Shown: in pieces, positions 26,644 to 36,460 of the stretch
How the letters are laid out: every line of letters starts with the position of its first letter
Position numbering within the stretch: position 1 is the first letter of the stretch
Assembly: GCF_014641945.1 (NCBI RefSeq)
Contig: NZ_BMIJ01000002.1
Location: 124,001 to 188,000 of the forward strand
Direction: 5' to 3'
DNA length: 64,000 nt
From: Marinobacterium zhoushanense
Lineage (GTDB): Bacteria; Pseudomonadota; Gammaproteobacteria; Pseudomonadales; Balneatricaceae
Notes under the pieces: model-generated
The model's database searches: none
What the model saw: the letters and a program-made list of their open reading frames with translations, nothing else
What the model was told of the DNA's origin: nothing
Program-made: the position numbers and the translations under genes

Positions 26644-27573
26644 ATGCAACAGGACAGGATGATGCGGAAAGAGCAGTCGATACCGACGGTGCAACTTTAT
26701 GGCGAGCAGAGCTGGCAACAGACGCCTGACTATCTGCATTGCGAAGCGCTGATCACCCGCTCGCGCGAGCACCATTTCAAGATCCGGCCCCACCGCCATC
26801 CCGGTATAACGCAGGTGTTCTATCTGCGCGCCGGCTCGGGTGAGGCGAATATTGATGGCCAGACTCTGCAAGTAAAGGCACCGATGCTGATTCTTATCTC
26901 GCAGATGAGTGTGCACGACTTTCGCTGGTCTCCGGATGTGGCGGGCACCGTGTTGTCGGTGGCAACAACCCGTCTCGAGCGCTCTGGGCAACCGGGCGGC
27001 GCGCTGGTGCAAACCGCGCTGGTCAGGCTCCTGTCCGAGGAGCCTCTGATTGAGCAGCTGATGGATATGCTGTTGCAGGAGTACCGACGCACGCCGGACA
27101 AGGATCGGGATCAGGCACTGCAGTCATTGATCGATCTGCTGGCGATCAACATCGCCCGATTGCAGCCAGGCCAGGTCGGCGAGCAACCGCACAGGCACCG
27201 CGGACAGGAGCATCTGCAGCAGTTCCTGGATCTGGTCAATCAGGACTATGTGATGCAGCGTACGGTGGAGAGTTATGCCAGGGAGTTGGGTATCACCGCC
27301 CCCTACCTGAACCAGTTGTGCCGCGAGCTGACCGGGCGTCATGCATTGCAGATCATGCATGAGCGTATCGTTCTGGAAGCCCGCCGCTACCTGATCTACA
27401 CCGCACTGAGGGTCAGCGAGATCGCCTATCAGCTGGGCTTCGCCGATCCGGCCTATTTCACCCGCTTCTTCCGCCGCCTCAGCGGCCAGTCACCACGCGA
27501 ATTCCGCCAGCAACAACGGGATCAGACGCCGATGCAAAGCTCCTCGGCCGGAATGGGCCGACCCAGCAGGTAA
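26644..27573 (+). CDS. AraC/XylS-family transcriptional regulator (PobR-like)
   Basis: A 309-residue regulator with an N-terminal cupin-like sensing domain (HFKIRPHRHPGITQVFYLRAGSGEANIDGQ) and a C-terminal AraC DNA-binding domain (about residues 200-295: TVESYARELGITAPYLNQLCRELTGRHALQIMHERIVLEARRYLIYTALRVSEIAYQLGFADPAYFTRFFRRLSGQSP). The layout resembles PobR, the activator of 4-hydroxybenzoate hydroxylase. It is divergent from ligAB, so control of protocatechuate cleavage by an aromatic inducer is likely. ATGs at 26644, 26659 and 26662 are in frame; the start is uncertain. Its 3' end overlaps the convergent GGDEF-EAL gene by 52 bp. Confidence 0.85.
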   Translation: MQQDRMMRKEQSIPTVQLYGEQSWQQTPDYLHCEALITRSREHHFKIRPHRHPGITQVFYLRAGSGEANIDGQTLQVKAPMLILISQMSVHDFRWSPDVAGTVLSVATTRLERSGQPGGALVQTALVRLLSEEPLIEQLMDMLLQEYRRTPDKDRDQALQSLIDLLAINIARLQPGQVGEQPHRHRGQEHLQQFLDLVNQDYVMQRTVESYARELGITAPYLNQLCRELTGRHALQIMHERIVLEARRYLIYTALRVSEIAYQLGFADPAYFTRFFRRLSGQSPREFRQQQRDQTPMQSSSAGMGRPSR

Positions 27574-30356
27574 CCCTGTACGCTGTTGCAGGCATGATCA
27601 CTGAGGAAGCGCAGCTGGCTCTCGGTTTCCACCCCTTCGGCCAGCACCTCGATGCCCAGGCTACGGCCCAGCGCGATGATGGTCAGAATCACCGCTTCGT
27701 CTTTCGGATTCTTGCCGATATCGCGGGTGAACGCCTGATCGATCTTGAGTCGGTCCAGCGGCAGGTACTTCAGTCGATCAAGGGACGAGTAGCCGGTGCC
27801 GAAGTCATCCAGCGCGATACGGTAGCCGGACTCTCTCAACCGATGCAGCTGCATCATCGCCAGATCGGGATCCTGCATGATCATCAGCTCGGTGATCTCC
27901 AGCTCGATACTGGTTCTCGCCACGCCACGGCCATCGACCAGTTTATTGAGCTTCTCGACAAAGTCGATCTGCAGCAGTTGCTGGGGCGAAATGTTGATCG
28001 CCACCTGCGGCGGTGTAATCCCCCGCTGCTCCCAGAGCTTCATTTGATCGCACACCAGCTCGATCACCTGCCAGCCCAGCGGAATGATCAGCTGCGTCTC
28101 CTCGGCCATCTCGATGAAGTGCCCGGGGGCCAGTAAACCCCGTGTCGGATGGTTCCAGCGCACCAGCGCCTCGGTGCCCACCAGGCTCATCGTTTCCAGG
28201 TCGAACTGCGGTTGATAGTGCAACACCAACTGGCGCTCATCCAGCGCGACACGCAGGTCCTGCTCCAGCGAGAAGGAGTGGAACGCCTGGTCGGAAAACT
28301 CTTCGCTGTAGACTACATAGCGATTTTTGCCCTGCGCCTTGGCTCGGTACATCGCGGTATCAGCATGCTTGATCAACATACCGAGATCCTCGCCATGATC
28401 GGGGTAGTGGCTGATACCGATACTGGCGGTGATCTGTACCCGCACGTCGTCGATATCCAGTGGCAGCGTCGTCGCGATCAACACCCGGTCCGCCTCGATA
28501 CTGGCTCGCTGCACATCCCCTTCGACCAGCAGGATGAACTCATCGCCGCCCATGCGGAACAGCAGGCTGTCCTTGGGCAGGCGCGCCACCAGCAACTGCG
28601 CCAACTTCTGCAACATACGGTCCCCCGCCTGGTGGCCGAGGCTGTCGTTGATCAGCTTGAACCGGTCGAGGTCGATGAACAGGACCGAGAACGGCCTGAC
28701 CTCAGGATCTTCCACCCGCTTGCGGATCGTTTCAATCAGGTGGCTGCGATTGGGCAAGCCGGTCAGGTCGTCATGCCTGGCCTGGTAGGCCAGCGAGCGG
28801 GTTTGCCGATCCACTTCATCCATCAGGATCCGCTCCCGATCGTGCATCGACAGCACCAACAACGTACTGATCGCGGCGCTCAATACCAGCAACAGCTGCA
28901 TATCGGTGGCATTGCCCGAGGGGTTACCCGCCATGTAGTCGGGACCCGGCATCGCTTCCACCTGCCAGTTTCGCTGACCGACCCGAAGCTCGAAGCGACC
29001 GATCAGAGCATCCAAGCCCTCTTTGGGAAAATCGGAGAAGAACGGCATAGTCGCGTCCTGCTCGGTCAGCCGGAGACGAATATCGTTGATCTCCGCTCCT
29101 TCCAGCGATCCGCTGAGCAGCTGCGATACGGTGAACACACCGACCATGAACCCCGCCAGCTCCCGCTGTCGATGCAGAGGGCCGTACTCTCCGATCAAAC
29201 GATACACCGGATGCAGGATCAGAAAGCCCGGCTGATCCGGCGCCTGAGTCAGGTTCAGCACCTCTGTGACCACCGGCTGCCCGCTACTCTGCGCCAGAAT
29301 AACGGAGCGACGCCGGTCACCGAGCGAGAGCAGATTGAACCCCAGCGCTTTGCGGTTCAGTGCGCGAGGCTCCACCATCTGCACCGGAATTAACGGATCC
29401 TCGGCCAATAACGACTCGCCATAGATCGCGTAACCCGGCTCGCCCAACATCTCTGCCGTGGCGCGTTCGAACGCCGCACGCTGTTCAACCTGAATCACCG
29501 GATCCCAGGAGTAGGCCCTGACACTGGGATTTTCGGCGGTGAGTTGCGCCACGCGGTCACGGAACTGCTCCGGCGTCATTCCGCCAGGCTCGGAAAAGCG
29601 TTGTCCCAGGTAAGCAAGATCAGCGAAGTTCTTCTGTATTGCGGAGAACAGGTGGGCTTCAACCAACCGGGTATCGCGCTGGAAGTCACGTCTCAACTGG
29701 CTGTCCAGGCGCAGCATCAGCAGATGGTTCAGCAGCAGTACCAGGCCGACAATGCCGACCAGCCTGATCACCATAGGCCAGCGCCGCATCTTATCGACCT
29801 TACGCTCGGGCAGCAGCGCCAACACGACTGGCGCCAATACGATGGCGCCGAAACTGTCGCCTCCCCACCAGAGCAGCCAGTCTTTGAAGAAGCCGGCACT
29901 GCCCCCGGCATCATTGACGAAATAGACGACTGAGGTTCCAAGGGTGGAGTTGATAAGGCAGCTTATCGGCCCGGCGATCAGCGCATAGGTCAGCAGTGAT
30001 CGCCCGCTTTCCGGCGTCAGCGGATAGGCTTTGAAACGGTGGATAAGGGCACCGGCGACACCGGCCTGAACCATCGCCCCGGAACCGATAGCGAGAGCGG
30101 TGAGCACATTGGACAGGGTCAGAGATTCGTTCCAGGTCAGGGGGATCCACAGGTTGAAACCGAGGCTCCCAAGCAGGACGCCGGGCAGAACGGCTGGCCC
30201 GAAACGCAATACTGCCCCCAACGCAATCCCGGCAGGTGCCCAGAATGGCATGATCTGTTGGTGCATCCCTTGCCCGGTAATCAGAAAGGCCGCGAGCAGG
30301 TAAGCCAGCGCCAGTGCGAAGATCGATCCAATTGTGCGCAACTTGCCGGAGTACAC
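27522..30356 (-). CDS. MASE1-CHASE-GGDEF-EAL cyclic-di-GMP enzyme
   Basis: A 944-residue membrane protein: MASE1 (about residues 5-225; multiple helices, with PFWAPAGIALGAVLRFG), a periplasmic CHASE domain (about 235-430, with NPSVRAYSWDPVI), a helix (LLLVLSAAISTLLVLS), GGDEF (MGGDEFILL) and EAL (EALVR, NISPQQL, LEITEL, DDFGTGYSS, KIDQ, AEGVET). The position of the inhibitory RxxD is LPKD, so product inhibition of the cyclase may be lost. The start is placed at a GTG at 30356, with AAGGAG four bases upstream; a GTG at 30398 is in frame but has no ribosome site. It lies divergent from adenine deaminase. Confidence 0.88.
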   Translation of the reverse strand: MYSGKLRTIGSIFALALAYLLAAFLITGQGMHQQIMPFWAPAGIALGAVLRFGPAVLPGVLLGSLGFNLWIPLTWNESLTLSNVLTALAIGSGAMVQAGVAGALIHRFKAYPLTPESGRSLLTYALIAGPISCLINSTLGTSVVYFVNDAGGSAGFFKDWLLWWGGDSFGAIVLAPVVLALLPERKVDKMRRWPMVIRLVGIVGLVLLLNHLLMLRLDSQLRRDFQRDTRLVEAHLFSAIQKNFADLAYLGQRFSEPGGMTPEQFRDRVAQLTAENPSVRAYSWDPVIQVEQRAAFERATAEMLGEPGYAIYGESLLAEDPLIPVQMVEPRALNRKALGFNLLSLGDRRRSVILAQSSGQPVVTEVLNLTQAPDQPGFLILHPVYRLIGEYGPLHRQRELAGFMVGVFTVSQLLSGSLEGAEINDIRLRLTEQDATMPFFSDFPKEGLDALIGRFELRVGQRNWQVEAMPGPDYMAGNPSGNATDMQLLLVLSAAISTLLVLSMHDRERILMDEVDRQTRSLAYQARHDDLTGLPNRSHLIETIRKRVEDPEVRPFSVLFIDLDRFKLINDSLGHQAGDRMLQKLAQLLVARLPKDSLLFRMGGDEFILLVEGDVQRASIEADRVLIATTLPLDIDDVRVQITASIGISHYPDHGEDLGMLIKHADTAMYRAKAQGKNRYVVYSEEFSDQAFHSFSLEQDLRVALDERQLVLHYQPQFDLETMSLVGTEALVRWNHPTRGLLAPGHFIEMAEETQLIIPLGWQVIELVCDQMKLWEQRGITPPQVAINISPQQLLQIDFVEKLNKLVDGRGVARTSIELEITELMIMQDPDLAMMQLHRLRESGYRIALDDFGTGYSSLDRLKYLPLDRLKIDQAFTRDIGKNPKDEAVILTIIALGRSLGIEVLAEGVETESQLRFLSDHACNSVQGYLLGRPIPAEELCIGV

Positions 30357-30433
30357 GACGCTCCTTAGGGTGGGCCTATGCTCCCGCTCACCATTCACAT
30401 AAGTTATTGTTTAAACGTTTGTATTGAAGTCAT

Positions 30434-30448
30434 CTTACATAATGTAAG
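30434..30448. promoter_or_regulatory. 15-bp palindrome in the divergent 30357-30559 region
   Basis: CTTACAT-A-ATGTAAG is a perfect seven-base inverted repeat about a single centre base, in AT-rich sequence between the divergent MASE1 and adenine deaminase genes. It has the form of a dimeric regulator site. I do not recognise the regulator. Confidence 0.42.
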
Positions 30449-30508
30449 CTAAGAAAAACACGGCCTTTAGGACAGGTCCGATACCGCATTCAAGCCACAC
30501 TGCTATAA

Positions 30509-31576
<1,068 letters not shown>

Positions 31577-31583
31577 TTCAATT

Positions 31584-34500
31584 TCAACGCTTGTCATTCG
31601 GCGACAGCAGTTCAACGAACTGCTTCGCCGGCACAGCTGGACTGCACAGATATCCCTGATAGACATCGCAGCCCAGGTCACGCAGATACTCCAACTGTTC
31701 CTGGGTTTCCACCCCCTCGGCCAGGACCGTCATACCGAGCGCATGACCCATCGCCACCACGGTACGGGAGATCGCGCAATCCTCCAGATCCTGCGGCAGC
31801 CCACGGGTAAAGGATTTGTCGATCTTCAGCACCGACAGTGGGAAGCGTTTAAGATAGGCCAGCGAGGAGTAGCCGGTACCGAAATCATCCAACGAGATCG
31901 AGATACCCAACTTGCGCAACTGATTCAATCGCTCAGCAGCCTGCTCGGGATCATGCATCAATGTCCCTTCCGTAAGTTCCAGCTCCAGCTGTTCTGCGGG
32001 AAAGCCCGTCGCTTGGAGGGTGGTATCGATATGCTGAATCAGCTCGGCATTGCGCAGTTGATTGGGCGACAGGTTTACCGCGAGGCGCAAGGGGGCGTAG
32101 CCCTGATCCAACCAAAGCCGCCCCTGCCGGGACACCTGCTCTAGCACCCAGTTCGACAGTTTGACGATCAACTCTGACTGTTCGGCCAAGGGAATGAACT
32201 GATCCGGCGGAATATATCCCCGCTCGTCGTCGCGCCAGCGCAGCAGGGCCTCTGCACCGATAATCCGCCCGCTCGCGATCTCCACCTGGGGTTGATAGAA
32301 GACCTCCAATTGTCCCATTTCAATCGCCCGGCGCAGGCGCATCTCCATCTCGACGCGGTGAGTCGCCCGGTCGGAGAGCTCTTTCACGTAGAAGCTGAAG
32401 GAGCCTCTTCCCAGAGACTTGGCGCGATAGAGTGCCGCATCCGCCTGTTTGAGCATCTCCAGCGTATCGACGATGTCCCCATCTGCGGTAACGCTGATGC
32501 CGATGCTGACGCCCGACTGTATCTCCATACCGTTACTGAGCCGGAAAGGCTCCGAAATCAGTGCGATCAGCTCGCGGGCTATATCGGCGGCATCAAGCGG
32601 TCGTGCCAGCTCCGTCAGCAATACCGCAAACTCATCGCCCCCCAGCCTCGCCAATGAGTCGCTGGCGCGCAGGTGTGCACGCAAACGGGTCGCAACCTGT
32701 TTGAGCAACTCGTCACCGATGCCATGGCCATAGCTGTCGTTGATATCCTTGAAGTGATCCAGATCCAGTATGAGCAGCGCAACCGCGCTCGAGTGGCGTC
32801 GGCTGATCTTCAACGCCTGATCCAGCATGGTCAGCAGCTCGGTGCGATTCGGCAGCTCCGTTACGGCATCGGTATGCGCCAGGTAGTCGATCCGCTCACT
32901 GGAGCGTTTCAACTCACTTATGTCAGCGAAAACACCCACATAACGGCGCTCACCGCCGTCAGGATCATCGACCCGCGTGATACTGAGCAGCTCGGGAATC
33001 AACTGCCCGTCACGGCGGCGATTCCAGATCTCGCCCTGCCAGTACCCTTGCTGGTCCAACGCCTGCCACATCGCCTTGTAGAACTCGGGATCGTGACGCC
33101 CGGAGCTGAACAGTTGCGGTGTTTTCCCAACCACCTCCACCGGGTCGTATCCCAGCAGCGCAGTGAACGCCGGATTGACCTCGAGTATACGCTGCTGCCC
33201 GTCGGTGATTACCACCCCTTCCCTTGTGCTGCGAAACACCGCAGCAGCAAGATTCAGTCGATCCTCATGCTGCTTGCGCGCGTGAACATCTCGCACCACC
33301 GCTTCCATACCGGCGGCCTGGTCAGACGGGCCATGCCAGACAATCTGCGCCTCGACCCAACGCGTCTCCCCCTCTCCGGTCAGGATGCGAAAACGATTTT
33401 GACTGAGATGCCTACCACCGGACACCATCCTCTCGATCAAAGCCTCGACGCGCTGCCGGTCCTCCTTGGCCACCAGTTGCATCACCGAGGTATCGTGCAA
33501 GTCCACAGCGCTGTATCCCCAGCGCTGAATATTTTCACTGGCAAAGAGCAGGTGATGGGGTGTCTGCGCCGACCAACGTAGTATCACAACCGGACTTGAT
33601 TCGATGATCTGGCGCCCCGTTTCCATCCTCTGCTGGCGCTTGATATTGCCGAGCGCGTAGCCGATATCACCGGCGATCTCGGCCAGTGTGCGCAATACCA
33701 GCGAGTCGAAGAAACCCGGCTCGTTCGAATAGAGCGTCAGATTACCGACCAGAACTCCATCCCGGCGCAGCGGAAACGCGGCGATAGAGGCTATCTTCGC
33801 AGAACCCGCCAGCTCTCGGGTAAACGGGTTCCAGGTGTTTTCACCGGCATCATTGCATACGCTGACACGCCCCTCGCGCAGCGTTGAACGCGTTGGTGAG
33901 GATTCATCGAGATGGTCGATTCCGTCGAACACCTTCTGCAGTAGCGGAAGGTCATCGCTGGAACAGGCGACGGGTCTGAGTTTCCCATCGACGATACGCC
34001 CTATCCAGGCGTGATTCAGTTGCGCATGCTTCACTGCGACGGCACAGATCTCATCAAGCATCGTCTGAGAATCACGGGAGCGAACGATGATCTTGTTGGT
34101 CTGGGAAAGGGTTTCGTAGAGGTCGCGCTGGCGCTGCAGCGAGATGATCGCTTGCCGCTGCTCGGTAATGTCATGTGTCATCGCCAACAGGTAACACTGG
34201 CCATCCAGATCGGTCACCCGATGCAGGTCGATCTCCAGCCATCGATTGGCACCGTCGTTTAACCGCGTAATAGGGTGCTCGGTATGAACATGCCCCCCAT
34301 CGCCACTCTTGAAACGGCGATAGATCTCCTCAGCCCTCTCACGCTCCTGTGCGCAGAGGGTCGTCATGAAAACGTCCCATGACAGTGACTGCGGATCGGT
34401 GCCCAGGAACTGACCCAGTGTTTCGTTGTTCCAGTACCAGCGGTCATCCTGCAGATCGATCAGCGATACACCGATATAGGGCAGGTCTCGACAGCCTCGC

Positions 34501-34730
34501 GTCAACCTGTCCTGACGGGCGTCGATGACAAGCTGACGCTGGTGTCTTAACTGGAAACAGCCGATCAACGTTAACAGCAGCATGGAGAGTGTGCTCATGA
34601 GATTGACGACCAATTCGTCACTCATGATCCAGACCATCGATATGCTCACAACAACGGCTATTGCAAACAGGCCACAGAGCCTTCCGCTACTTTTGCTTAC
34701 CCGATGGTCCACCGATACAACCCCTTCCAT
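31584..34730 (-). CDS. Multi-sensor PAS-GAF-PAS-PAS-GGDEF-EAL cyclic-di-GMP enzyme
   Basis: A 1048-residue protein with two N-terminal membrane helices (about residues 18-58), PAS (about 70-190), GAF (about 205-365, with LNHAWIGRIVDGKL), two further PAS domains (about 370-490 and 495-615, with RRDGQLIPELLSITRVDD), GGDEF (LGGDEFAVLL, preceded by RASD as an inhibitory site) and EAL (EALLR, NLSPNQL, LELTEG, DDFGTGYSS, KIDKSF, AEGVET). Both activities look possible. The GAF and PAS array suggests cytoplasmic sensing of a small molecule or redox state; no cofactor can be assigned. The start is the ATG at 34730. Confidence 0.88.
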   Translation of the reverse strand: MEGVVSVDHRVSKSSGRLCGLFAIAVVVSISMVWIMSDELVVNLMSTLSMLLLTLIGCFQLRHQRQLVIDARQDRLTRGCRDLPYIGVSLIDLQDDRWYWNNETLGQFLGTDPQSLSWDVFMTTLCAQERERAEEIYRRFKSGDGGHVHTEHPITRLNDGANRWLEIDLHRVTDLDGQCYLLAMTHDITEQRQAIISLQRQRDLYETLSQTNKIIVRSRDSQTMLDEICAVAVKHAQLNHAWIGRIVDGKLRPVACSSDDLPLLQKVFDGIDHLDESSPTRSTLREGRVSVCNDAGENTWNPFTRELAGSAKIASIAAFPLRRDGVLVGNLTLYSNEPGFFDSLVLRTLAEIAGDIGYALGNIKRQQRMETGRQIIESSPVVILRWSAQTPHHLLFASENIQRWGYSAVDLHDTSVMQLVAKEDRQRVEALIERMVSGGRHLSQNRFRILTGEGETRWVEAQIVWHGPSDQAAGMEAVVRDVHARKQHEDRLNLAAAVFRSTREGVVITDGQQRILEVNPAFTALLGYDPVEVVGKTPQLFSSGRHDPEFYKAMWQALDQQGYWQGEIWNRRRDGQLIPELLSITRVDDPDGGERRYVGVFADISELKRSSERIDYLAHTDAVTELPNRTELLTMLDQALKISRRHSSAVALLILDLDHFKDINDSYGHGIGDELLKQVATRLRAHLRASDSLARLGGDEFAVLLTELARPLDAADIARELIALISEPFRLSNGMEIQSGVSIGISVTADGDIVDTLEMLKQADAALYRAKSLGRGSFSFYVKELSDRATHRVEMEMRLRRAIEMGQLEVFYQPQVEIASGRIIGAEALLRWRDDERGYIPPDQFIPLAEQSELIVKLSNWVLEQVSRQGRLWLDQGYAPLRLAVNLSPNQLRNAELIQHIDTTLQATGFPAEQLELELTEGTLMHDPEQAAERLNQLRKLGISISLDDFGTGYSSLAYLKRFPLSVLKIDKSFTRGLPQDLEDCAISRTVVAMGHALGMTVLAEGVETQEQLEYLRDLGCDVYQGYLCSPAVPAKQFVELLSPNDKR

Positions 34731-34779
34731 TAGAGCCGTCCATACTAGAGTAGCAGTAGATCCATCAACATACGGCGAG

Positions 34780-34793
34780 TTGACTCAAGTCAA
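34780..34793. promoter_or_regulatory. Palindrome and possible -35 upstream of the 1048-residue GGDEF-EAL gene
   Basis: TTGACT-CA-AGTCAA is a perfect inverted repeat 50 bp before that gene's start. Read on the minus strand, TTGACT could serve as a -35 with TATGTT 15 bp further as a weak -10. It could therefore be a promoter with an overlapping operator. Confidence 0.33.
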
Positions 34794-34888
34794 TACTAGT
34801 CGATTTCGTCACTATAAAACGACATTTTAACTGCATATAGCTGCTCGCGGGATACTGGCCTGCTTGGGCGCCGAGGTTCTGCCGCTGG

Positions 34889-34902
34889 AGGCGTGCACGC
34901 CT
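34889..34902. repeat. 14-bp perfect palindrome AGGCGTGCACGCCT
   Basis: The palindrome lies 26 bp before the start of the small unknown gene at 34929 and may be an operator or a short hairpin. No known motif is recognised. Confidence 0.3.
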
Positions 34903-34928
34903 GGGGTCAGTTCATGCATAATTAATCG

Positions 34929-35249
34929 ATGAACAAGCGCCAGACCAAAGCCGATATCCGCCGCGAACTCGAGAAGCAGGTACAGGAGTACGTGCAGGAT
35001 GGCGGCGAGATAAAACGTGTCCGCCCCGGGGCCAGTGGACTTGGCGACGGCGCAGTATTGCGTCCGCCATTCAGCGATGGACGTCCGGTACAGCCGCGGA
35101 CACCGGCCATGGACGTGCTGGCTGCGATCGACGCCCGACGTAAGCAGGCGAAACCGGAGCGCAAGAGTAGCTACAAAACCAAGCCACGTAAAAAAATTAT
35201 CTACGACGATTTCGGCGAGCCCCTGCGTGAGGTTTGGGAGGACAGTTAA
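34929..35249 (+). CDS. Small basic protein of unknown function
   Basis: This 106-residue protein has no membrane segment or signal peptide. Its N-terminus is a charged helix (NKRQTKADIRRELEKQVQEYVQDGGEIKRVRPGASG), its middle is Pro/Arg-rich and apparently disordered, and its C-terminus has a Lys/Arg-rich stretch followed by an acidic end (KKIIYDDFGEPLREVWEDS). The EYVQDGGEIKRV segment is reminiscent of the FLARGGKVQEI motif in SutA, a small RNA-polymerase-binding regulator of Pseudomonas, but the likeness is too short to name it. It sits about 120 bp before dinB on the same strand. Confidence 0.6.
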   Translation: MNKRQTKADIRRELEKQVQEYVQDGGEIKRVRPGASGLGDGAVLRPPFSDGRPVQPRTPAMDVLAAIDARRKQAKPERKSSYKTKPRKKIIYDDFGEPLREVWEDS

Positions 35250-35366
35250 GCGAGTTTGACCCGCTCCTCAGAGGGACGCACGTGCGGCCTATCCACCCTT
35301 GGCGACAATTTATACCTGCGAGAAATGATCGGGCCGAGTCCAAATCCGGGTGTGCAGGAAACTCGA

Positions 35367-36410
35367 ATGCAGCGCAAAATCATCCATATCGACATGGATG
35401 CCTTCTATGCATCGGTGGAGATCCGCGATAACCCGGAGCTTCGCGGCAAGGCAATCGCCGTTGGCGGCAAGGCGGACTCGCGCGGCGTTATCTCCACCTG
35501 CAGCTATGAAGCGCGCAAGTATGGCGTGCACTCAGCGATGCCCAGTGCCGAAGCGGTACGACGCTGCCCACACCTGATCCTGTTGCCGGGGCGGATGTCA
35601 GTGTACAAGGAGGTGTCGGCACAGATCCGCGCAATCTTCGCCCGCTACAGCGACCTGGTGGAGCCGCTGTCGCTGGATGAAGCCTATCTGGATGTCACTG
35701 AATGTCAGGCCTGCCACGGGAGTGCCACGCTGATCGCGGAGCAGATTCGCGCCGAGATCCTGGCGGAAACCGGGCTCACTGCCTCGGCTGGGGTGGCGCC
35801 GAATAAATTCCTCGCCAAAATCGCATCGGAAGAGAACAAGCCCAACGGCCAGTATGTCGTTACACCGGACAAAGCGGCGGAGTTTGTTTCCGCCCTCCCC
35901 CTGCGCAAGCTGCCCGGGGTGGGTCCCAGAACGGCGGAAAAGCTGGAGCAGATGGGGCTGCAGTATGGGCGTGACATTCTGTCCTGGTCACTCGCCGAAC
36001 TGTCGGAGAAGTTCGGCAAATTCGGCCACAGCCTCTATCAGCGGGCACGGGGTATCGACGAGCGACCGGTACAACCCTCCCGCGTCCGCAAATCGGTCGG
36101 GGTGGAAACCACGCTGGCGCAAGATCTGCGCACCGAGGCCCAGTGCAGCGCCGTATTGAACGGGCTGCTGCCCGAGCTGATACAGCGCCTGCGTGGCCGG
36201 CCATTCAAAGGACTGACGATCAAACTCAAGTTCCACGACTTCCAGCAAACCACCGCGGCAGGACAGGCCGACCGGATCAGCGCCGATATTCTCGACTCCA
36301 TCCTGCACACGGCCTGGCAACGCGCTGCAGGCCGACGCGTTCGCCTGGTCGGCATCAGCGTCAGCCTGAGCGAAGAGACACAGATAAAACAGCTGAGCCT
36401 CGACCTTTAA
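35367..36410 (+). CDS. dinB: DNA polymerase IV (Y-family translesion polymerase)
   Basis: This 347-residue Y-family polymerase copies past damaged template bases. Catalytic acids lie in IIHIDMDAFYASVE and PLSLDEAYLDVT; the helix-hairpin-helix region is LPLRKLPGVGPRTAEKLEQMG, and SAGVAPNKFLAKIASEENKPNG is the usual palm signature. The last residues QLSLDL form the beta-clamp binding motif. The ATG at 35367, with AGGA eight bases upstream, begins the conserved MQRKIIHIDMD; the open frame extends further upstream without homology. I found no CTGT-N8-ACAG LexA box close to the start, so SOS control is not evident. Confidence 0.94.
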   Translation: MQRKIIHIDMDAFYASVEIRDNPELRGKAIAVGGKADSRGVISTCSYEARKYGVHSAMPSAEAVRRCPHLILLPGRMSVYKEVSAQIRAIFARYSDLVEPLSLDEAYLDVTECQACHGSATLIAEQIRAEILAETGLTASAGVAPNKFLAKIASEENKPNGQYVVTPDKAAEFVSALPLRKLPGVGPRTAEKLEQMGLQYGRDILSWSLAELSEKFGKFGHSLYQRARGIDERPVQPSRVRKSVGVETTLAQDLRTEAQCSAVLNGLLPELIQRLRGRPFKGLTIKLKFHDFQQTTAAGQADRISADILDSILHTAWQRAAGRRVRLVGISVSLSEETQIKQLSLDL

Positions 36411-36460
36411 TTTGGACGTCGAGCTTCAACTGCCGCCTGGCGCTTTCGGCACGGCGGGCA

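Noticed and set aside
35250..35366. LexA box before dinB
   Set aside because: No CTGT-N8-ACAG pattern was found in the upstream region.
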